Shown here piece after piece: positions 46,370 to 55,083 of a stretch of DNA of 64,000 bases. The position numbers and the translations under genes are program-made. The DNA is from JBEISR01 sp044337705 (GTDB lineage: Bacteria; Planctomycetota; Planctomycetia; Pirellulales; Pirellulaceae). The stretch covers positions 42,684 through 106,683 of the forward strand of contig JBIINB010000002.1 of the NCBI GenBank assembly GCA_044337705.1, written 5' to 3'. Each line of letters starts with the position of its first letter. The stretch's first letter is position 1. The notes beneath the pieces were generated by a model. That model saw only the letters and a list, made by a program, of their open reading frames with translations. It made no database searches and was not told where the DNA came from.

Positions 46370-47611
46370 TCAGGGGCCTTTCTTTTCCAGGCAGTGGGCG
46401 ATTTGACGAACTGCCTGACGCAGCCGATTTTCATTTTCGACCAAGGCCAGTCGCAGATATCCTTCTCCCGCTGGTCCGAAACCGCTGCCCGGGCTGACCG
46501 CAACATCCCCCTTCTCCAGAAGATGCATAGCGAAGTCGATCGTATTCATGCGGCTGGCCCATGGTTCGGGTACCTTGGCCCAAACGAACATTCCGGCCTT
46601 CGGTGGGATGGCTTCCCAGCCCAGTCGATGCAGGCCGTCGCACAGTACATTGCGGCGCCCCTGATAGATCTGCGATTGTTTTTCGACCGATGCCTCGGTG
46701 TCCCGTAGCGCGACGATCGCAGCGATTTGAATAGCCTGGAACATGCCGTAGTCGTAGTATCCCTTGATCGTCGCCAAGCCGCGGATCATTTCGGAATTGC
46801 CGGCGCAGAAACCGACACGCCAGCCGGCCATGTTGTATCCCTTGCTCATCGTCGTAAATTCCACCCCAACCTCTTTGGCCCCAGGTGCCGCCAGGAAGCT
46901 GGGGGGCTGGTAACCGTCGAAGGCGACGTCGGCGTAAGCGAAATCGCTGATCACCATGAATCCGTATCGCCGAGCCAGTTTGACGACCTCGACAAAGAAG
47001 TCTGGTTGAACGGTTACGGTGGAAGGATTGTGCGGGTAGTTGATGATCAGGAGTTTGGGCCTGGGATGGAAGTGCTGGCAGGTGTAGGCGATGTTCGACA
47101 GGAACTTCTCCGAGTCAGCGACTTCCAGGGCGACCACGTTGCCGGCCGCCAGCGCGACTCCATACATATGCACGGGAAAGTAAGGGGATGGGATCATCGC
47201 GGTATCGCCCGGCCCCATCAGGGAAAGGCACATGTGGCTGAAGCCTTCCTTGCTTCCTAGGCAGACAATCGCCTCGGTTTCCGGGTCGAGTCGAACGCCA
47301 TACTTGCGGAGGTATTTGCTGGTCAATTCCCTCCGGAGATTCAGCAGCCCATTGCTTTTGCTGTAGCCATGATTTCGGATGTCGTTGGCCGCCTCCGTCA
47401 GCTTCTCGATGACGATCGGATCGGGTGGCTCGGACGGATTACCCATGCCCAGGTCGATGACATCCTGGCCAGCCCGCCGCTTCTGGTAGAGCAGATTGTT
47501 GATCCGTCCGAACAGATAGGGGGGCAAGCGATGGACGCGTGATGCAAACTCGACATGCACCGGGGGATCGGCACCCACTTCCGCATCGGAATCCGAACCT
47601 CTCATATCCAT
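46370..47611 (-). CDS. Class I/II aminotransferase (AlaC-like)
   Basis: 413 residues. Fold-type I aspartate aminotransferase family: NLLYQKRRAGQDVIDLGMGN near the start, YSKSNGLLNLRRELTSKYLR, then NYPHNPSTVTV and the PLP lysine in FTTMSKGYNMAGWRVGFC. The pattern is closest to AlaC-type alanine transaminases and LL-diaminopimelate aminotransferase relatives; donor and acceptor are inferred. It lies 94 bases after purK on the same strand, at the end of the arg-pur run. ATG 47611 is preferred from GAGG about 12 bases upstream, but ATG 47605 or 47623 could also serve. Confidence 0.85.
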   Translation of the reverse strand: MDMRGSDSDAEVGADPPVHVEFASRVHRLPPYLFGRINNLLYQKRRAGQDVIDLGMGNPSEPPDPIVIEKLTEAANDIRNHGYSKSNGLLNLRRELTSKYLRKYGVRLDPETEAIVCLGSKEGFSHMCLSLMGPGDTAMIPSPYFPVHMYGVALAAGNVVALEVADSEKFLSNIAYTCQHFHPRPKLLIINYPHNPSTVTVQPDFFVEVVKLARRYGFMVISDFAYADVAFDGYQPPSFLAAPGAKEVGVEFTTMSKGYNMAGWRVGFCAGNSEMIRGLATIKGYYDYGMFQAIQIAAIVALRDTEASVEKQSQIYQGRRNVLCDGLHRLGWEAIPPKAGMFVWAKVPEPWASRMNTIDFAMHLLEKGDVAVSPGSGFGPAGEGYLRLALVENENRLRQAVRQIAHCLEKKGP

Positions 47612-47705
47612 CGCAGCACCCATCCTCAACAGTTTGTTTGTTCGCTCGCCATGCCATCAGGATAAAGGGGAACCGTGGTTTTGGTCTAGAGATCTCCCGC
47701 CGGGT

Positions 47706-48875
47706 TTATTTCGCCACCAGTCGCTCTCGTATCTCCAGAACCCGTTCAGCGGCCTGTTGGGGGGTTGGAGCCATGGTGGTCAAATGTCCCATTTTCCTTC
47801 CGGTTACGGCTTTTCCCTTTCCGTACAGGTGCAACCAGCAAGCGGACCTGTCCAGGCAGCGGTTCCAGGCGGGGGGGTGGTCACCCTGCCACAGATCGCC
47901 AAGAAGATTAGCCATCGCCGCTGGTTGCAGGAGCTGGGTATCTCCCAGTGGTAAATTGCAGATCGCGCGGAGCTGCTGTTCGAACTGACTGGTCAGGCAG
48001 GCATCGATCGTCAGGTGTCCCGAGTTGTGGGGGCGTGGGGCCAATTCGTTGACCATCACCGCACCGGATGAATCGATAAAGAATTCAACACAAAGCAGCC
48101 CCTCCAGATTCAGCAGCTCGACAACCTGCTGCGCCATCGCCTGGGCCTTGCCGGCTGAGTGGTTCCAGACTGGCGGAACCGGAGCCTGAGTGATATCGAG
48201 AATATGGTTGCGATGGGTGTTGAGGAAAGTCGGATAGCAGGCCGTTTCTCCTGAGGGACTGCGAGCCACCAGGACAGAGACTTCCGCCGCCAGTTCGATC
48301 CGCATTTCGGCGATCCACTGGTCGCCCCCCATCTCCTTAAGGATGGTTGCCGCTTCGTCGGTCGATTCGATCAGACGCTGGCCTTTTCCATCGTATCCCA
48401 TGGTGGCAGTCTTGAGGATGAAAGGAGTCCCCAGCAGATTGCCGGCTACTTTCAAATCGTCGGGCTGGAGGACTGGATAGAAGGGGGTCACCTCAATTCC
48501 CGCCTGCTGAAGTGTCTGCTTTTCACGAATGCGATGTTGAGAAATCTCCAGGGCGCGGGCTCCTGGGCGGACCGGGGCGAATCGGAGTGCCGTCTGTACC
48601 ACCGATAGCGGAATGTTTTCCGACTCCAGGGTCACGCAGTCGACTCGCTTGGCGAATCGCTCCACGGCATCCAGGTCTTCCCAAGGCGCGACGACTTCCC
48701 AGTCGGCTACCTGGGATGCGGGGCCCCCCGACTCCTGACAGAAGACGCCGCAGTGGTATCCCATGCGCTGAGCGGCGTGGGCGAACATGCGTCCCAGCTG
48801 ACCTCCTCCCAGCACCCCCAGAGTGCTGCCTGGAAGAATTGTCTCTTGTGCCGAACTTGGGTAAGGTCTGGCCAT
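47706..48875 (-). CDS. purK: 5-(carboxyamino)imidazole ribonucleotide synthase
   Basis: 389 residues, ATP-grasp enzyme that carboxylates AIR on its amino group using ATP and bicarbonate. The N-terminal Rossmann-like domain has the family hallmark TLGVLGGGQLGRMFAHAAQR. The ATP-grasp region shows FILKTATMGYDGKGQRLI and a metal-binding VNELAPRPHNSGHLTIDAC. A 1-base gap from the purE stop (TAAGATG) means coupled translation; PurE uses the PurK product directly. Confidence 0.97.
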   Translation of the reverse strand: MARPYPSSAQETILPGSTLGVLGGGQLGRMFAHAAQRMGYHCGVFCQESGGPASQVADWEVVAPWEDLDAVERFAKRVDCVTLESENIPLSVVQTALRFAPVRPGARALEISQHRIREKQTLQQAGIEVTPFYPVLQPDDLKVAGNLLGTPFILKTATMGYDGKGQRLIESTDEAATILKEMGGDQWIAEMRIELAAEVSVLVARSPSGETACYPTFLNTHRNHILDITQAPVPPVWNHSAGKAQAMAQQVVELLNLEGLLCVEFFIDSSGAVMVNELAPRPHNSGHLTIDACLTSQFEQQLRAICNLPLGDTQLLQPAAMANLLGDLWQGDHPPAWNRCLDRSACWLHLYGKGKAVTGRKMGHLTTMAPTPQQAAERVLEIRERLVAK

Positions 48876-48876
48876 C

Positions 48877-49386
48877 TTAGATCCTGTCTTCTTCCCATTC
48901 CGACTGAGCCATCACCTGATCGGTCTGATCCTTCTGAAACTGCTCCACCTTGGATCGCAGCGTCGCATCGCCCAACGCAAGGATCCTGGCGGCAAGGATC
49001 CCAGCGTTCTTTGCCCCCGCGGCTCCGATCGCCAAGGTTCCGACCGGAATTCCGCCCGGCATCTGGACGATACTCAGAAGGGAATCGAGTCCCTGCAGCG
49101 CACGGCTTTGGACGGGAACCCCAAGGACAGGCAGGGAGGTACAGGAAGCGACCATACCGGGCAGGTGCGCCGCCCCGCCTGCTCCCGCAATCAAAACCTG
49201 CAGGCCGCGTTCTGCTGCTGTCGTGGCGTACTGAATCATCCAATGCGGGGTGCGATGTGCGGAAACGACTCGCCGTTCATAGTGGATGCCGAAATGATCG
49301 AGCATGGCGCACGCTTCCTGCATTGTCTCCCAGTCCGACCGGGATCCCATGATTACGCCAACCCTCGGGATTGGATTGGTCACCAT
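48877..49386 (-). CDS. purE: N5-carboxyaminoimidazole ribonucleotide mutase
   Basis: 169 residues. The signature VGVIMGSRSDWETMQEA and the active-site HRTPHWMIQYA are complete, as is GAGGAAHLPGMVAS. It moves the carboxyl group made by PurK to give CAIR in purine synthesis. ATG 49386 has AAGGAG 8 bases upstream, which decides it over TTG 49392. It is followed at 1 base by purK and preceded at 70 bases by rph. Confidence 0.97.
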   Translation of the reverse strand: MVTNPIPRVGVIMGSRSDWETMQEACAMLDHFGIHYERRVVSAHRTPHWMIQYATTAAERGLQVLIAGAGGAAHLPGMVASCTSLPVLGVPVQSRALQGLDSLLSIVQMPGGIPVGTLAIGAAGAKNAGILAARILALGDATLRSKVEQFQKDQTDQVMAQSEWEEDRI

Positions 49387-49456
49387 CAGCAAAACTCCTT
49401 AGGTTGTGCGATTCGATTCGCGACTGGTGTCAGTCGTCTGCCATTGCGGATTCCCG

Positions 49457-50170
49457 TCAGCCGAACGGCCAGTCGGCTCCCAGGGCAGTGCGTTGAGCTT
49501 CGATCACCTGTCCGATTCCTAGCTTTGCCAAAGCCAGTAGATCGGCAAGCTGCTGATCATCGAAGGTCGCCTCTTCCCCCGTTCCCTGCAGTTCGATGAA
49601 TCTTCTGCTGCCTGTCATGACGACGTTCATGTCGACTTGAGCATCGACGTCCAGTTGATAGTCGAGATCCAGTCTTGGAATTCCATCGCAGATGCCAACG
49701 CTGATGGCGGCGACGGAGTCTTTCAGGGGATAGGCATCGCGGGCCACTTGGCCGAAGTCGTTCTTCAGGGCATCGACCAGTGCGATCAAGGCACCGCTGA
49801 TGCTGGCCGTGCGTGTTCCTCCATCCGCTTGAAGCACATCGCAGTCGACCACCAGGGAGCGTTCGCCAAGTTTCTCCAGGTCCGCCACGGCTCGCAGCGA
49901 TCTTCCGATCAGCCTTTGGATTTCCGTGGTGCGGCCATCGATCTTCCCTTGCCGCTCCCGCGCCTTGCGAGGCGATGTGCTGCCGGGCAGCATGTTGTAC
50001 TCGGCCGTGATCCATCCTTTTCCCTTTCCCGCAAGCCATGGTGGAACATTCGGTTCCAACGATGCGGTGCAGAGCACCACGGTCTGTCCGCTGCGATAGA
50101 GGACGCTTCCGGGGGCAGTGCGAGTGAACGATCGTTCGATTTCGACTGGGCGGATTACCTGTTGCGACAT
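49457..50170 (-). CDS. rph: Ribonuclease PH, short N-terminus
   Basis: 237 residues. The phosphorolytic core is intact: GSVLYRSGQTVVLCTASLEP, WITAEYNMLPGSTSPRKARE, EIQRLIGRSLRAV, and CDVLQADGGTRTASISGAL. RNase PH trims tRNA 3' ends. The family usually begins with an R-x-D-G-R segment about ten residues before the RPV motif, but here the protein starts MSQQVIRPVEI, so that segment is missing and upstream frame does not encode it. AAGG is 10 bases before the ATG. It sits inside the argBDF-purEK run, 41 bases behind argF. Confidence 0.94.
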   Translation of the reverse strand: MSQQVIRPVEIERSFTRTAPGSVLYRSGQTVVLCTASLEPNVPPWLAGKGKGWITAEYNMLPGSTSPRKARERQGKIDGRTTEIQRLIGRSLRAVADLEKLGERSLVVDCDVLQADGGTRTASISGALIALVDALKNDFGQVARDAYPLKDSVAAISVGICDGIPRLDLDYQLDVDAQVDMNVVMTGSRRFIELQGTGEEATFDDQQLADLLALAKLGIGQVIEAQRTALGADWPFG

Positions 50171-50211
50171 GGACTGAGTGCCTTGGGGAGGGCGAGGGAG
50201 TGAATGAGAAA

Positions 50212-51168
50212 TCAGCAACCTGCCGCTTCGGGAAGAGGCCGTGCCAGCCAACCCATGTGGCGGCCGATCCAAAGCAGCAGGCCTTTTTGGAGGTGCATCC
50301 GATTACCCGCCTGGGCGATCACCAAGCTGGCCGAAGAGTCGATCACCTCATCGGTGATTTCCTCTCCGCGGCGAGCTGGAAGGCAATGCATGACTCTGGC
50401 CGAACTGGGCGCCATTTGCATCAGTCTGCGGTTAACCTGCAGCGGGGAAAACGCCTGCCGTCGAACCTGTGTTTCTGCCTCCTGGCCCATGCTAGTCCAG
50501 ACGTCGGTGTAAACGAAGTCGGCTTCACGTAGCGCTTCGCGCGGGTCTTCCGTCTGCACCAGGTCTGCCTGCGGCAGATGTTCTTTCAGCTCTCGAATCC
50601 ATTCATCGTCGAGGAGGTAGTTGGCAGAGCCCAGCACTCGGAACCGCATCCCCGCGCCGCATGCTGCGACGGCTAGGGAACGGCAGACATTGTTGGCGTC
50701 TCCGATGAAGGTCACCTGGCGTCCTCGAAGGTCCTGGCCCAGCACCTCCTGCATGGTAAAAATGTCCGACAGCGCCTGGCACGGATGAGACCTGTCGGTC
50801 AGTCCATTGACGATCGGCATCACATCGTAACTGGCAAGTTCCAGCACTGTCTGGTGATCGAAAGTGCGGCATACCAAGGCATCGCAGTATTCGGCTAGAA
50901 CGCGGATGAAGTCCGAGACCGATTCCCGCGTCTGCCATCCGACATCCTGGCTCAAATAGATCGCGCTGCCTCCCAACTGGACCATGCCAGCTTCAAAACT
51001 CAACCGTGTTCGGAGGCTTGGCTTCTCAAACAGAAGTGCCAGGGAGCGCCCAGCGAGCCATGGTGTGCGATCTCCGGACTGCCAGTTCTTCTTCAACCAA
51101 TGCGCAAGAGTCAGTATCTCCTGCGATGGCTTGACGCCCAACTGAAGCATGCTCAATACGTGCCGCAT
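50212..51168 (-). CDS. argF: Ornithine carbamoyltransferase
   Basis: 318 residues. The carbamoyl-phosphate loop is LFEKPSLRTRLSFEAGMVQL, the second loop SRTF-like region reads VCRTFDHQTVLELA, and HPCQALSDIFTMQE is present. The ornithine-side DANNVCRSLAVAACG and the C-terminal HCLPARRGEEIT match the family; the usual HCLPAHRG has Arg for His here. The enzyme makes citrulline from ornithine and carbamoyl phosphate. It is 49 bases downstream of argD in the leftward arginine cluster. Confidence 0.95.
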   Translation of the reverse strand: MRHVLSMLQLGVKPSQEILTLAHWLKKNWQSGDRTPWLAGRSLALLFEKPSLRTRLSFEAGMVQLGGSAIYLSQDVGWQTRESVSDFIRVLAEYCDALVCRTFDHQTVLELASYDVMPIVNGLTDRSHPCQALSDIFTMQEVLGQDLRGRQVTFIGDANNVCRSLAVAACGAGMRFRVLGSANYLLDDEWIRELKEHLPQADLVQTEDPREALREADFVYTDVWTSMGQEAETQVRRQAFSPLQVNRRLMQMAPSSARVMHCLPARRGEEITDEVIDSSASLVIAQAGNRMHLQKGLLLWIGRHMGWLARPLPEAAGC

Positions 51169-51217
51169 CGTCTATCTCCTGTCCGCGCGGGACCCTCTGC
51201 GTGGCTGTTCTTGCCCC

Positions 51218-52435
51218 CTACAGATGGTTCTCCGCAGACGCCTGTGCTTGTTCGATCGACGTTCGAAGGATCTCCATCCCCCGCTCGATCTGATCCTGGC
51301 GCAGCGTCATCGCCGGGAGCAATCTGAGGACATTCTGTTGAACACAATTGATCAGCAGTCCATTGCGGAGGCATTCGGCCACGATCGGGTTCCCGTCGCA
51401 TTCCAATTCGATTCCGATCATCAAACCAACCTGGCGCACCTCCCGAACCAGATCGCATTGCTCTGCCAAGGGCTCCAGCAGTTCGCTAAACAGTTTGGCA
51501 TTGGCGCGGCATAGATCCAGCAGCCCTTCCTCCTCGATCGCTTCGAGAAAAGCGATTCCTGCTGCGGCCGAGATCGGATTGCCACCAAAAGTCGACGCGT
51601 GCATACCAGGCTTCAAACTACCTGCGATCGACTCTCGGGCAATCATCGCACCCCCGGCCAGTCCACCGCAAAGGCTCTTGGCCAGTGTAACCACATCGGG
51701 CTGCACATCGAAGGTGCGGAACGCGAACCAATCGCCCGTCCTTCCACATCCACTCTGAACCTCATCAAACATCAGCAGCAGGTCATGCCGATCACACAAT
51801 TGTCTTAATCCGGTCAGGAAGTCGCGATCAGCGATCCGGATGCCACCTTCCCCCTGGATCGGTTCCAAAAGGATCGCCGCCGTCTCGTCATCGATCCGCT
51901 GTGCCACGGCATCCAGATCGTTGAAGGGGCAATACTGAAATCCTGCCACCATTGGCCCGAGCCCTTCGTGGTATTTAGGCTGTGCGGTGGCAGCCAGGGC
52001 ACCCAGCGTTCGACCGTGAAAACCGCCAGTGAAGGTGATGATCTTGAAACGCTGAGGTCCGCAGTGCAGCCTAGCCAGCTTGATCGCTGCCTCGTTCGCC
52101 TCCGCGCCGCTATTGCAGAAAAATACCTTGCCGGGAAAAGCACGCTGGACCAGTTTGCCCGCCCAGATTCCCTGCTGGCGAGTATGCCACGTGTTAGGTA
52201 CATGAATCAACTGCTCCACCGCACCTTGCACCGCCGACACAATTTTGGGATGGCAGTGCCCGAGCAGATTGCATCCCCATCCTGGGAAGAAATCCAGGAA
52301 CTCTCGGTCGGTGTCATCCCACACTTGAGATCCGTTGCCGCGTACCAGCGTCAGTGGCATACGGCGGTAGTTGGCCACGACGTATCGGTCGAACAGCTCC
52401 AGTGTCGTCATCGACTCAAGGTTCGGTTCATCCAT
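51218..52435 (-). CDS. argD: Acetylornithine aminotransferase
   Basis: 405 residues, class III PLP aminotransferase. Diagnostic segments are FFPGWGCNLLGHCHPKIV, FFCNSGAEANEAAIKLAR, EPIQGEGGI, LLMFDEVQSGCGRTG and the PLP lysine in VTLAKSLCGGLAGGAM. It transfers the amino group to N-acetylglutamate semialdehyde. AGGGAG lies 6 bases before ATG 52435. Position between argB and argF supports ArgD rather than an ornithine or GABA aminotransferase. Confidence 0.94.
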   Translation of the reverse strand: MDEPNLESMTTLELFDRYVVANYRRMPLTLVRGNGSQVWDDTDREFLDFFPGWGCNLLGHCHPKIVSAVQGAVEQLIHVPNTWHTRQQGIWAGKLVQRAFPGKVFFCNSGAEANEAAIKLARLHCGPQRFKIITFTGGFHGRTLGALAATAQPKYHEGLGPMVAGFQYCPFNDLDAVAQRIDDETAAILLEPIQGEGGIRIADRDFLTGLRQLCDRHDLLLMFDEVQSGCGRTGDWFAFRTFDVQPDVVTLAKSLCGGLAGGAMIARESIAGSLKPGMHASTFGGNPISAAAGIAFLEAIEEEGLLDLCRANAKLFSELLEPLAEQCDLVREVRQVGLMIGIELECDGNPIVAECLRNGLLINCVQQNVLRLLPAMTLRQDQIERGMEILRTSIEQAQASAENHL

Positions 52436-52501
52436 CGGATTCTCCCTTCGGCCAGTTCCTGGAGGTGCGCCTCCAATACGGCTTACCCAAGAACTGCCGG
52501 C

Positions 52502-53404
52502 TCAGCCACGAACTCGGACCAGTTCGGTTCCGACCCCTGCGGTGGTGAAAATTTCCAACAGCAGGGAATGTCGCAGACGCCCATCGATGATGTGGACCTT
52601 TCCGACGCCTCGGTCGAGCGTCGCAAGGCAGGCTTCGACCTTAGGGATCATTCCCGCGTCGATGATTCCGTCCCGAATCAGCTGTCGGGCTTCCTCGGCG
52701 GTCAGCGAATGAATGACTGTCGACGGATCCTTCTTGTCGCGGCGAACGCCGTTGACGTCACTGACAAAGACCAGCTTCTCTGCCCCCAGCGCCTCGGCGA
52801 CCGCCATGGCGGCGGTGTCTGCGTTGACGTTGTACTGTTGGCCATGGGCATCGACTGCCAGCGAAGGAATCACCGGAATCTGTTCGGTGTAGGTCAGTGC
52901 GTTGATGCTGCGCACATCGACCTGTGTCACTTTCCCGACAAAACCCAGGTCGATCGGTTCGCTGCCCGGTTCCTCCAGCAGCATCTTCTCGCCGGTGAGC
53001 ACCTGCGTAGTGGCGGGGCTTAGGTTCATCGCTCGCCCCCCTAATCGCTCGATCGATGCAGTGATGTCCTCGTTGATCTGCCTTCCCAAAACCTGCTCGA
53101 CGATCCCCAGCGTCGCTGCGTCTGTGACGCGCCGCCCCTTGACCCACACCGGCTCAATCTTCGCCTCTTCCATTGCCCGATTGATCGATGGCCCGCCTCC
53201 GTGGACGATCACAGGGCGCATACCGACCGATTCCATGAAGATGATGTCCAGGAGGATATGATCGATGGCGACGCGATCCTCCATCAGGCTGCCGCCCAGT
53301 TTGATCACCGTTGTTTTTCCTCGGAATCGACGGATCCATCCCATCGCTTCGATCAGAATGTCGGCTTTGGCAATCGCATCCCGTTCGTTCACTCGATCGC
53401 TCAC
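52502..53404 (-). CDS. argB: Acetylglutamate kinase
   Basis: 300 residues, amino-acid kinase fold. Key segments: KTTVIKLGGSLMED, RPVIVHGGGPSINRAM (the phosphate-binding Gly-rich loop), GFVGKVTQVDV, and NVNADTAAMAVAEALGAEKL. It phosphorylates N-acetylglutamate, the second arginine step. The start is GTG 53404, set by a strong AAGGAGG seven bases upstream; the frame runs 28 residues further but without a ribosome-binding site. An N-terminal helix before the fold (IAKADILIEAMGWIRRFRG) resembles that of arginine-inhibited hexameric kinases, so feedback control by arginine is likely. Confidence 0.96.
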   Translation of the reverse strand: MSDRVNERDAIAKADILIEAMGWIRRFRGKTTVIKLGGSLMEDRVAIDHILLDIIFMESVGMRPVIVHGGGPSINRAMEEAKIEPVWVKGRRVTDAATLGIVEQVLGRQINEDITASIERLGGRAMNLSPATTQVLTGEKMLLEEPGSEPIDLGFVGKVTQVDVRSINALTYTEQIPVIPSLAVDAHGQQYNVNADTAAMAVAEALGAEKLVFVSDVNGVRRDKKDPSTVIHSLTAEEARQLIRDGIIDAGMIPKVEACLATLDRGVGKVHIIDGRLRHSLLLEIFTTAGVGTELVRVRG

Positions 53405-53524
53405 TGCTGCCCCTCCTTTCCCGCCGCCAAGAAGACCGCTTGGAATCGTTGTCGGTTCTGCGGCCCACTCTGCAAGACGGGCTTCCACCCGACAAAGTTT
53501 TTACTGCTACGGCGTAGTCTTTGG

Positions 53525-53563
53525 AAAACAAAAAACGGCGCCTTCCACCAGGGAGGGCGCCGT
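53525..53563 (-). terminator. Strong intrinsic terminator after rpsG
   Basis: Read leftward, a 12-bp stem (one G-U pair) between 53535-53546 and 53552-53563 is closed by a five-base loop and contains the run GGCGCC on both arms. It is followed by a T-rich tail (complement of the A-run at 53525-53535). It lies about 50 bases after the rpsG stop and before the argB start, so it separates the ribosomal pair from the arginine block. Confidence 0.85.
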
Positions 53564-53613
53564 GCGTTTTGACCGTATTGTTCTTTTCCTCAACGATCCT
53601 GCGATGGCGACCC

Positions 53614-54084
53614 CTACCAGGCGAAGTGGGCAAAGGCCTTGTTGGCTTCCGCCATTCGGTGTGTGTTCTCACGCTTGGTGATGGCGGCACCCTCACGCTT
53701 GTAGGCGGCTACCAATTCATCGGCAAGCTTCATGTAGGTAGCTCGGCCTTTCTTTTCACGAACCGAGCCAAGAATCCAGCGGAACGCAAGCGACTGCTGG
53801 CGGTTCCGGTTCACTTGCATCGGAACCTGGTAGGAAGCCCCACCGACTCGCTTGGATCGGACTTCAATGTGCGGCTTGACGTTCTCCACCGCCTGCTCAA
53901 ACACTTCGATCGGCGGGCGATCCTTGATCCGGTTGCCGATCTCTTCCAGGGCATCGTAGAAGACACCTTGGGCTACCGACTTCTTGCCGTCCCACATCAG
54001 GCAGTTGATGAACTTGGAGGCGAGAAGTGACTGGTGACGAGGATCGGGACGAAGCGTAGTGCGGCTGGCGGTGATCTTACCCAT
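53614..54084 (-). CDS. rpsG: 30S ribosomal protein S7
   Basis: 156 residues. The start MGKITASRTTLRPDPRHQSL, then INCLMWDGKKSVAQGVFYDA and the C-terminal RMAEANKAFAHFAW are standard S7. It binds 16S rRNA in the head and contacts the E site. An in-frame upstream extension of 18 residues is rejected since the family starts here. It follows rpsL by 95 bases. fusA and tuf, the next genes of the usual str operon, are not here; a terminator ends the unit. Confidence 0.97.
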   Translation of the reverse strand: MGKITASRTTLRPDPRHQSLLASKFINCLMWDGKKSVAQGVFYDALEEIGNRIKDRPPIEVFEQAVENVKPHIEVRSKRVGGASYQVPMQVNRNRQQSLAFRWILGSVREKKGRATYMKLADELVAAYKREGAAITKRENTHRMAEANKAFAHFAW

Positions 54085-54179
54085 GATGCGGTCGTTCGAC
54101 TCTTGCTGTTGGTTGAAAACGAAACAGGTTCTAAGCAACTAACAGGCAACGGGGATGCAAGTTCCCCGGTGCCAACTCA

Positions 54180-54548
54180 TCAGCCCTTCTTTGCGCCGTA
54201 ACGGCTACGCGACTGTTTGCGGTCCTTGACTCCCAAGGTGTCACGGCTTCCGCGAACCACTTGGTAACGAACCCCTGGAAGATCGCGAATACGACCACCA
54301 CGCACCAGGACGATCGAGTGTTCCTGAAGGTTGTGCCCTTCACCAGGAATGTACACCGTCACTTCCTTCCCGTTGCTCAGTCGCACACGCGTAATCTTAC
54401 GAAGAGCCGAATTGGGCTTCTTCGGAGTCATCGTGCGCACCTGAAGGCAAACACCCTGCTTCTGGGGGCACTTGTCGAGCACTGGGCTCTTGGTCGAACG
54501 GCGCTGCACGACTCGGTTCCGCCGAATCAACTGATTGATCGTTGGCAT
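54180..54548 (-). CDS. rpsL: 30S ribosomal protein S12
   Basis: 122 residues, full length. MPTINQLIRRNRVVQRRSTK, the decoding-site loop TPKKPNSALRKITRVRL and PGEGHNLQEHSIVLVRGG are intact, with Lys at the positions tied to streptomycin sensitivity. AAGGA is 5 bases before ATG 54548. It is the first gene of the short rpsL-rpsG unit and lies 170 bases downstream of a tRNA-Leu gene on the same strand. Confidence 0.98.
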   Translation of the reverse strand: MPTINQLIRRNRVVQRRSTKSPVLDKCPQKQGVCLQVRTMTPKKPNSALRKITRVRLSNGKEVTVYIPGEGHNLQEHSIVLVRGGRIRDLPGVRYQVVRGSRDTLGVKDRKQSRSRYGAKKG

Positions 54549-54718
54549 AAGCTTCCTTCAGCTACTACGGTCTGGTCTGATTGTCCAATTCGATGGAATG
54601 CGGTTCGGGATCATCGATTTGTCTTGGGGTCCACTAGGCCATCAAGCCCTGCACGCCGATCTGGTTTTGATCGATTTACCTGGAGGAGATGGTCGGTGGA
54701 TCTTCTTGTCCTGTGCAA

Positions 54719-54801
54719 TACCAGAGGTGGGAGTCGAACCCACACGCCCTTGCGGGCACAGGATTTTGAATCCAGCGCGTCTGCCATTCCGCCACTCTGG
54801 C
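54719..54801 (-). tRNA. tRNA-Leu (CAA anticodon)
   Basis: Read leftward, the acceptor stem GCCAGAG/CTCTGGT (first pair G-U, as in other bacterial tRNA-Leu) ends in discriminator A; CCA is not encoded. The T-arm is GTGGG-TTCGACT-CCCAC. A long variable arm with a GCCC-GCAA-GGGC stem-loop marks a class II tRNA, and loop TTCAAAA gives anticodon CAA, so it decodes UUG. The anticodon stem CTGGA/TCCTG has a U-U mismatch at its second pair. Confidence 0.95.
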
Positions 54802-54847
54802 CCCGCCAAGCTGTCCTTCCGGAAGCCTAGTCGAGGGAATCCAACAG

Positions 54848-54875
54848 TTTATCGCTGAAGCGGGGATTCCAGCAA
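54848..54875 (-). promoter_or_regulatory. Candidate promoter for tRNA-Leu
   Basis: Read leftward, TTGCTG (54870-54875) and GATAAA (54848-54853) are separated by 16 bases and lie about 45 bases before the first base of the tRNA. This is a moderate match to the sigma70 pattern, and nothing better is seen in the 280-base gap to the next gene, which otherwise holds no gene. Confidence 0.3.
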
Positions 54876-55083
54876 GGGCTTTTGCCTCTTTTTTTATCCG
54901 TTGCCCGCCCGCCTATCCTCCCTGGTTCCAGGGGTCCAGTGGCGCAGACTATCCATCGGCGATTCCGGGCAAAATGGGCCAGGAAACTGGTCGAAAACTG
55001 GTAAACTGATTCTTTCAGCCTGCCGCCGGGGATCTGTCCTGGAAGGTGTCCTAGAACTTAATATCCAGCACAGGATTCCGCCA

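Noticed and set aside
54866..54895. Possible terminator at the T-run after the tRNA-Leu/esterase gap
   Set aside because: The preceding GCAA/TTGC stem is only four base pairs and no gene ends just before it on that strand.
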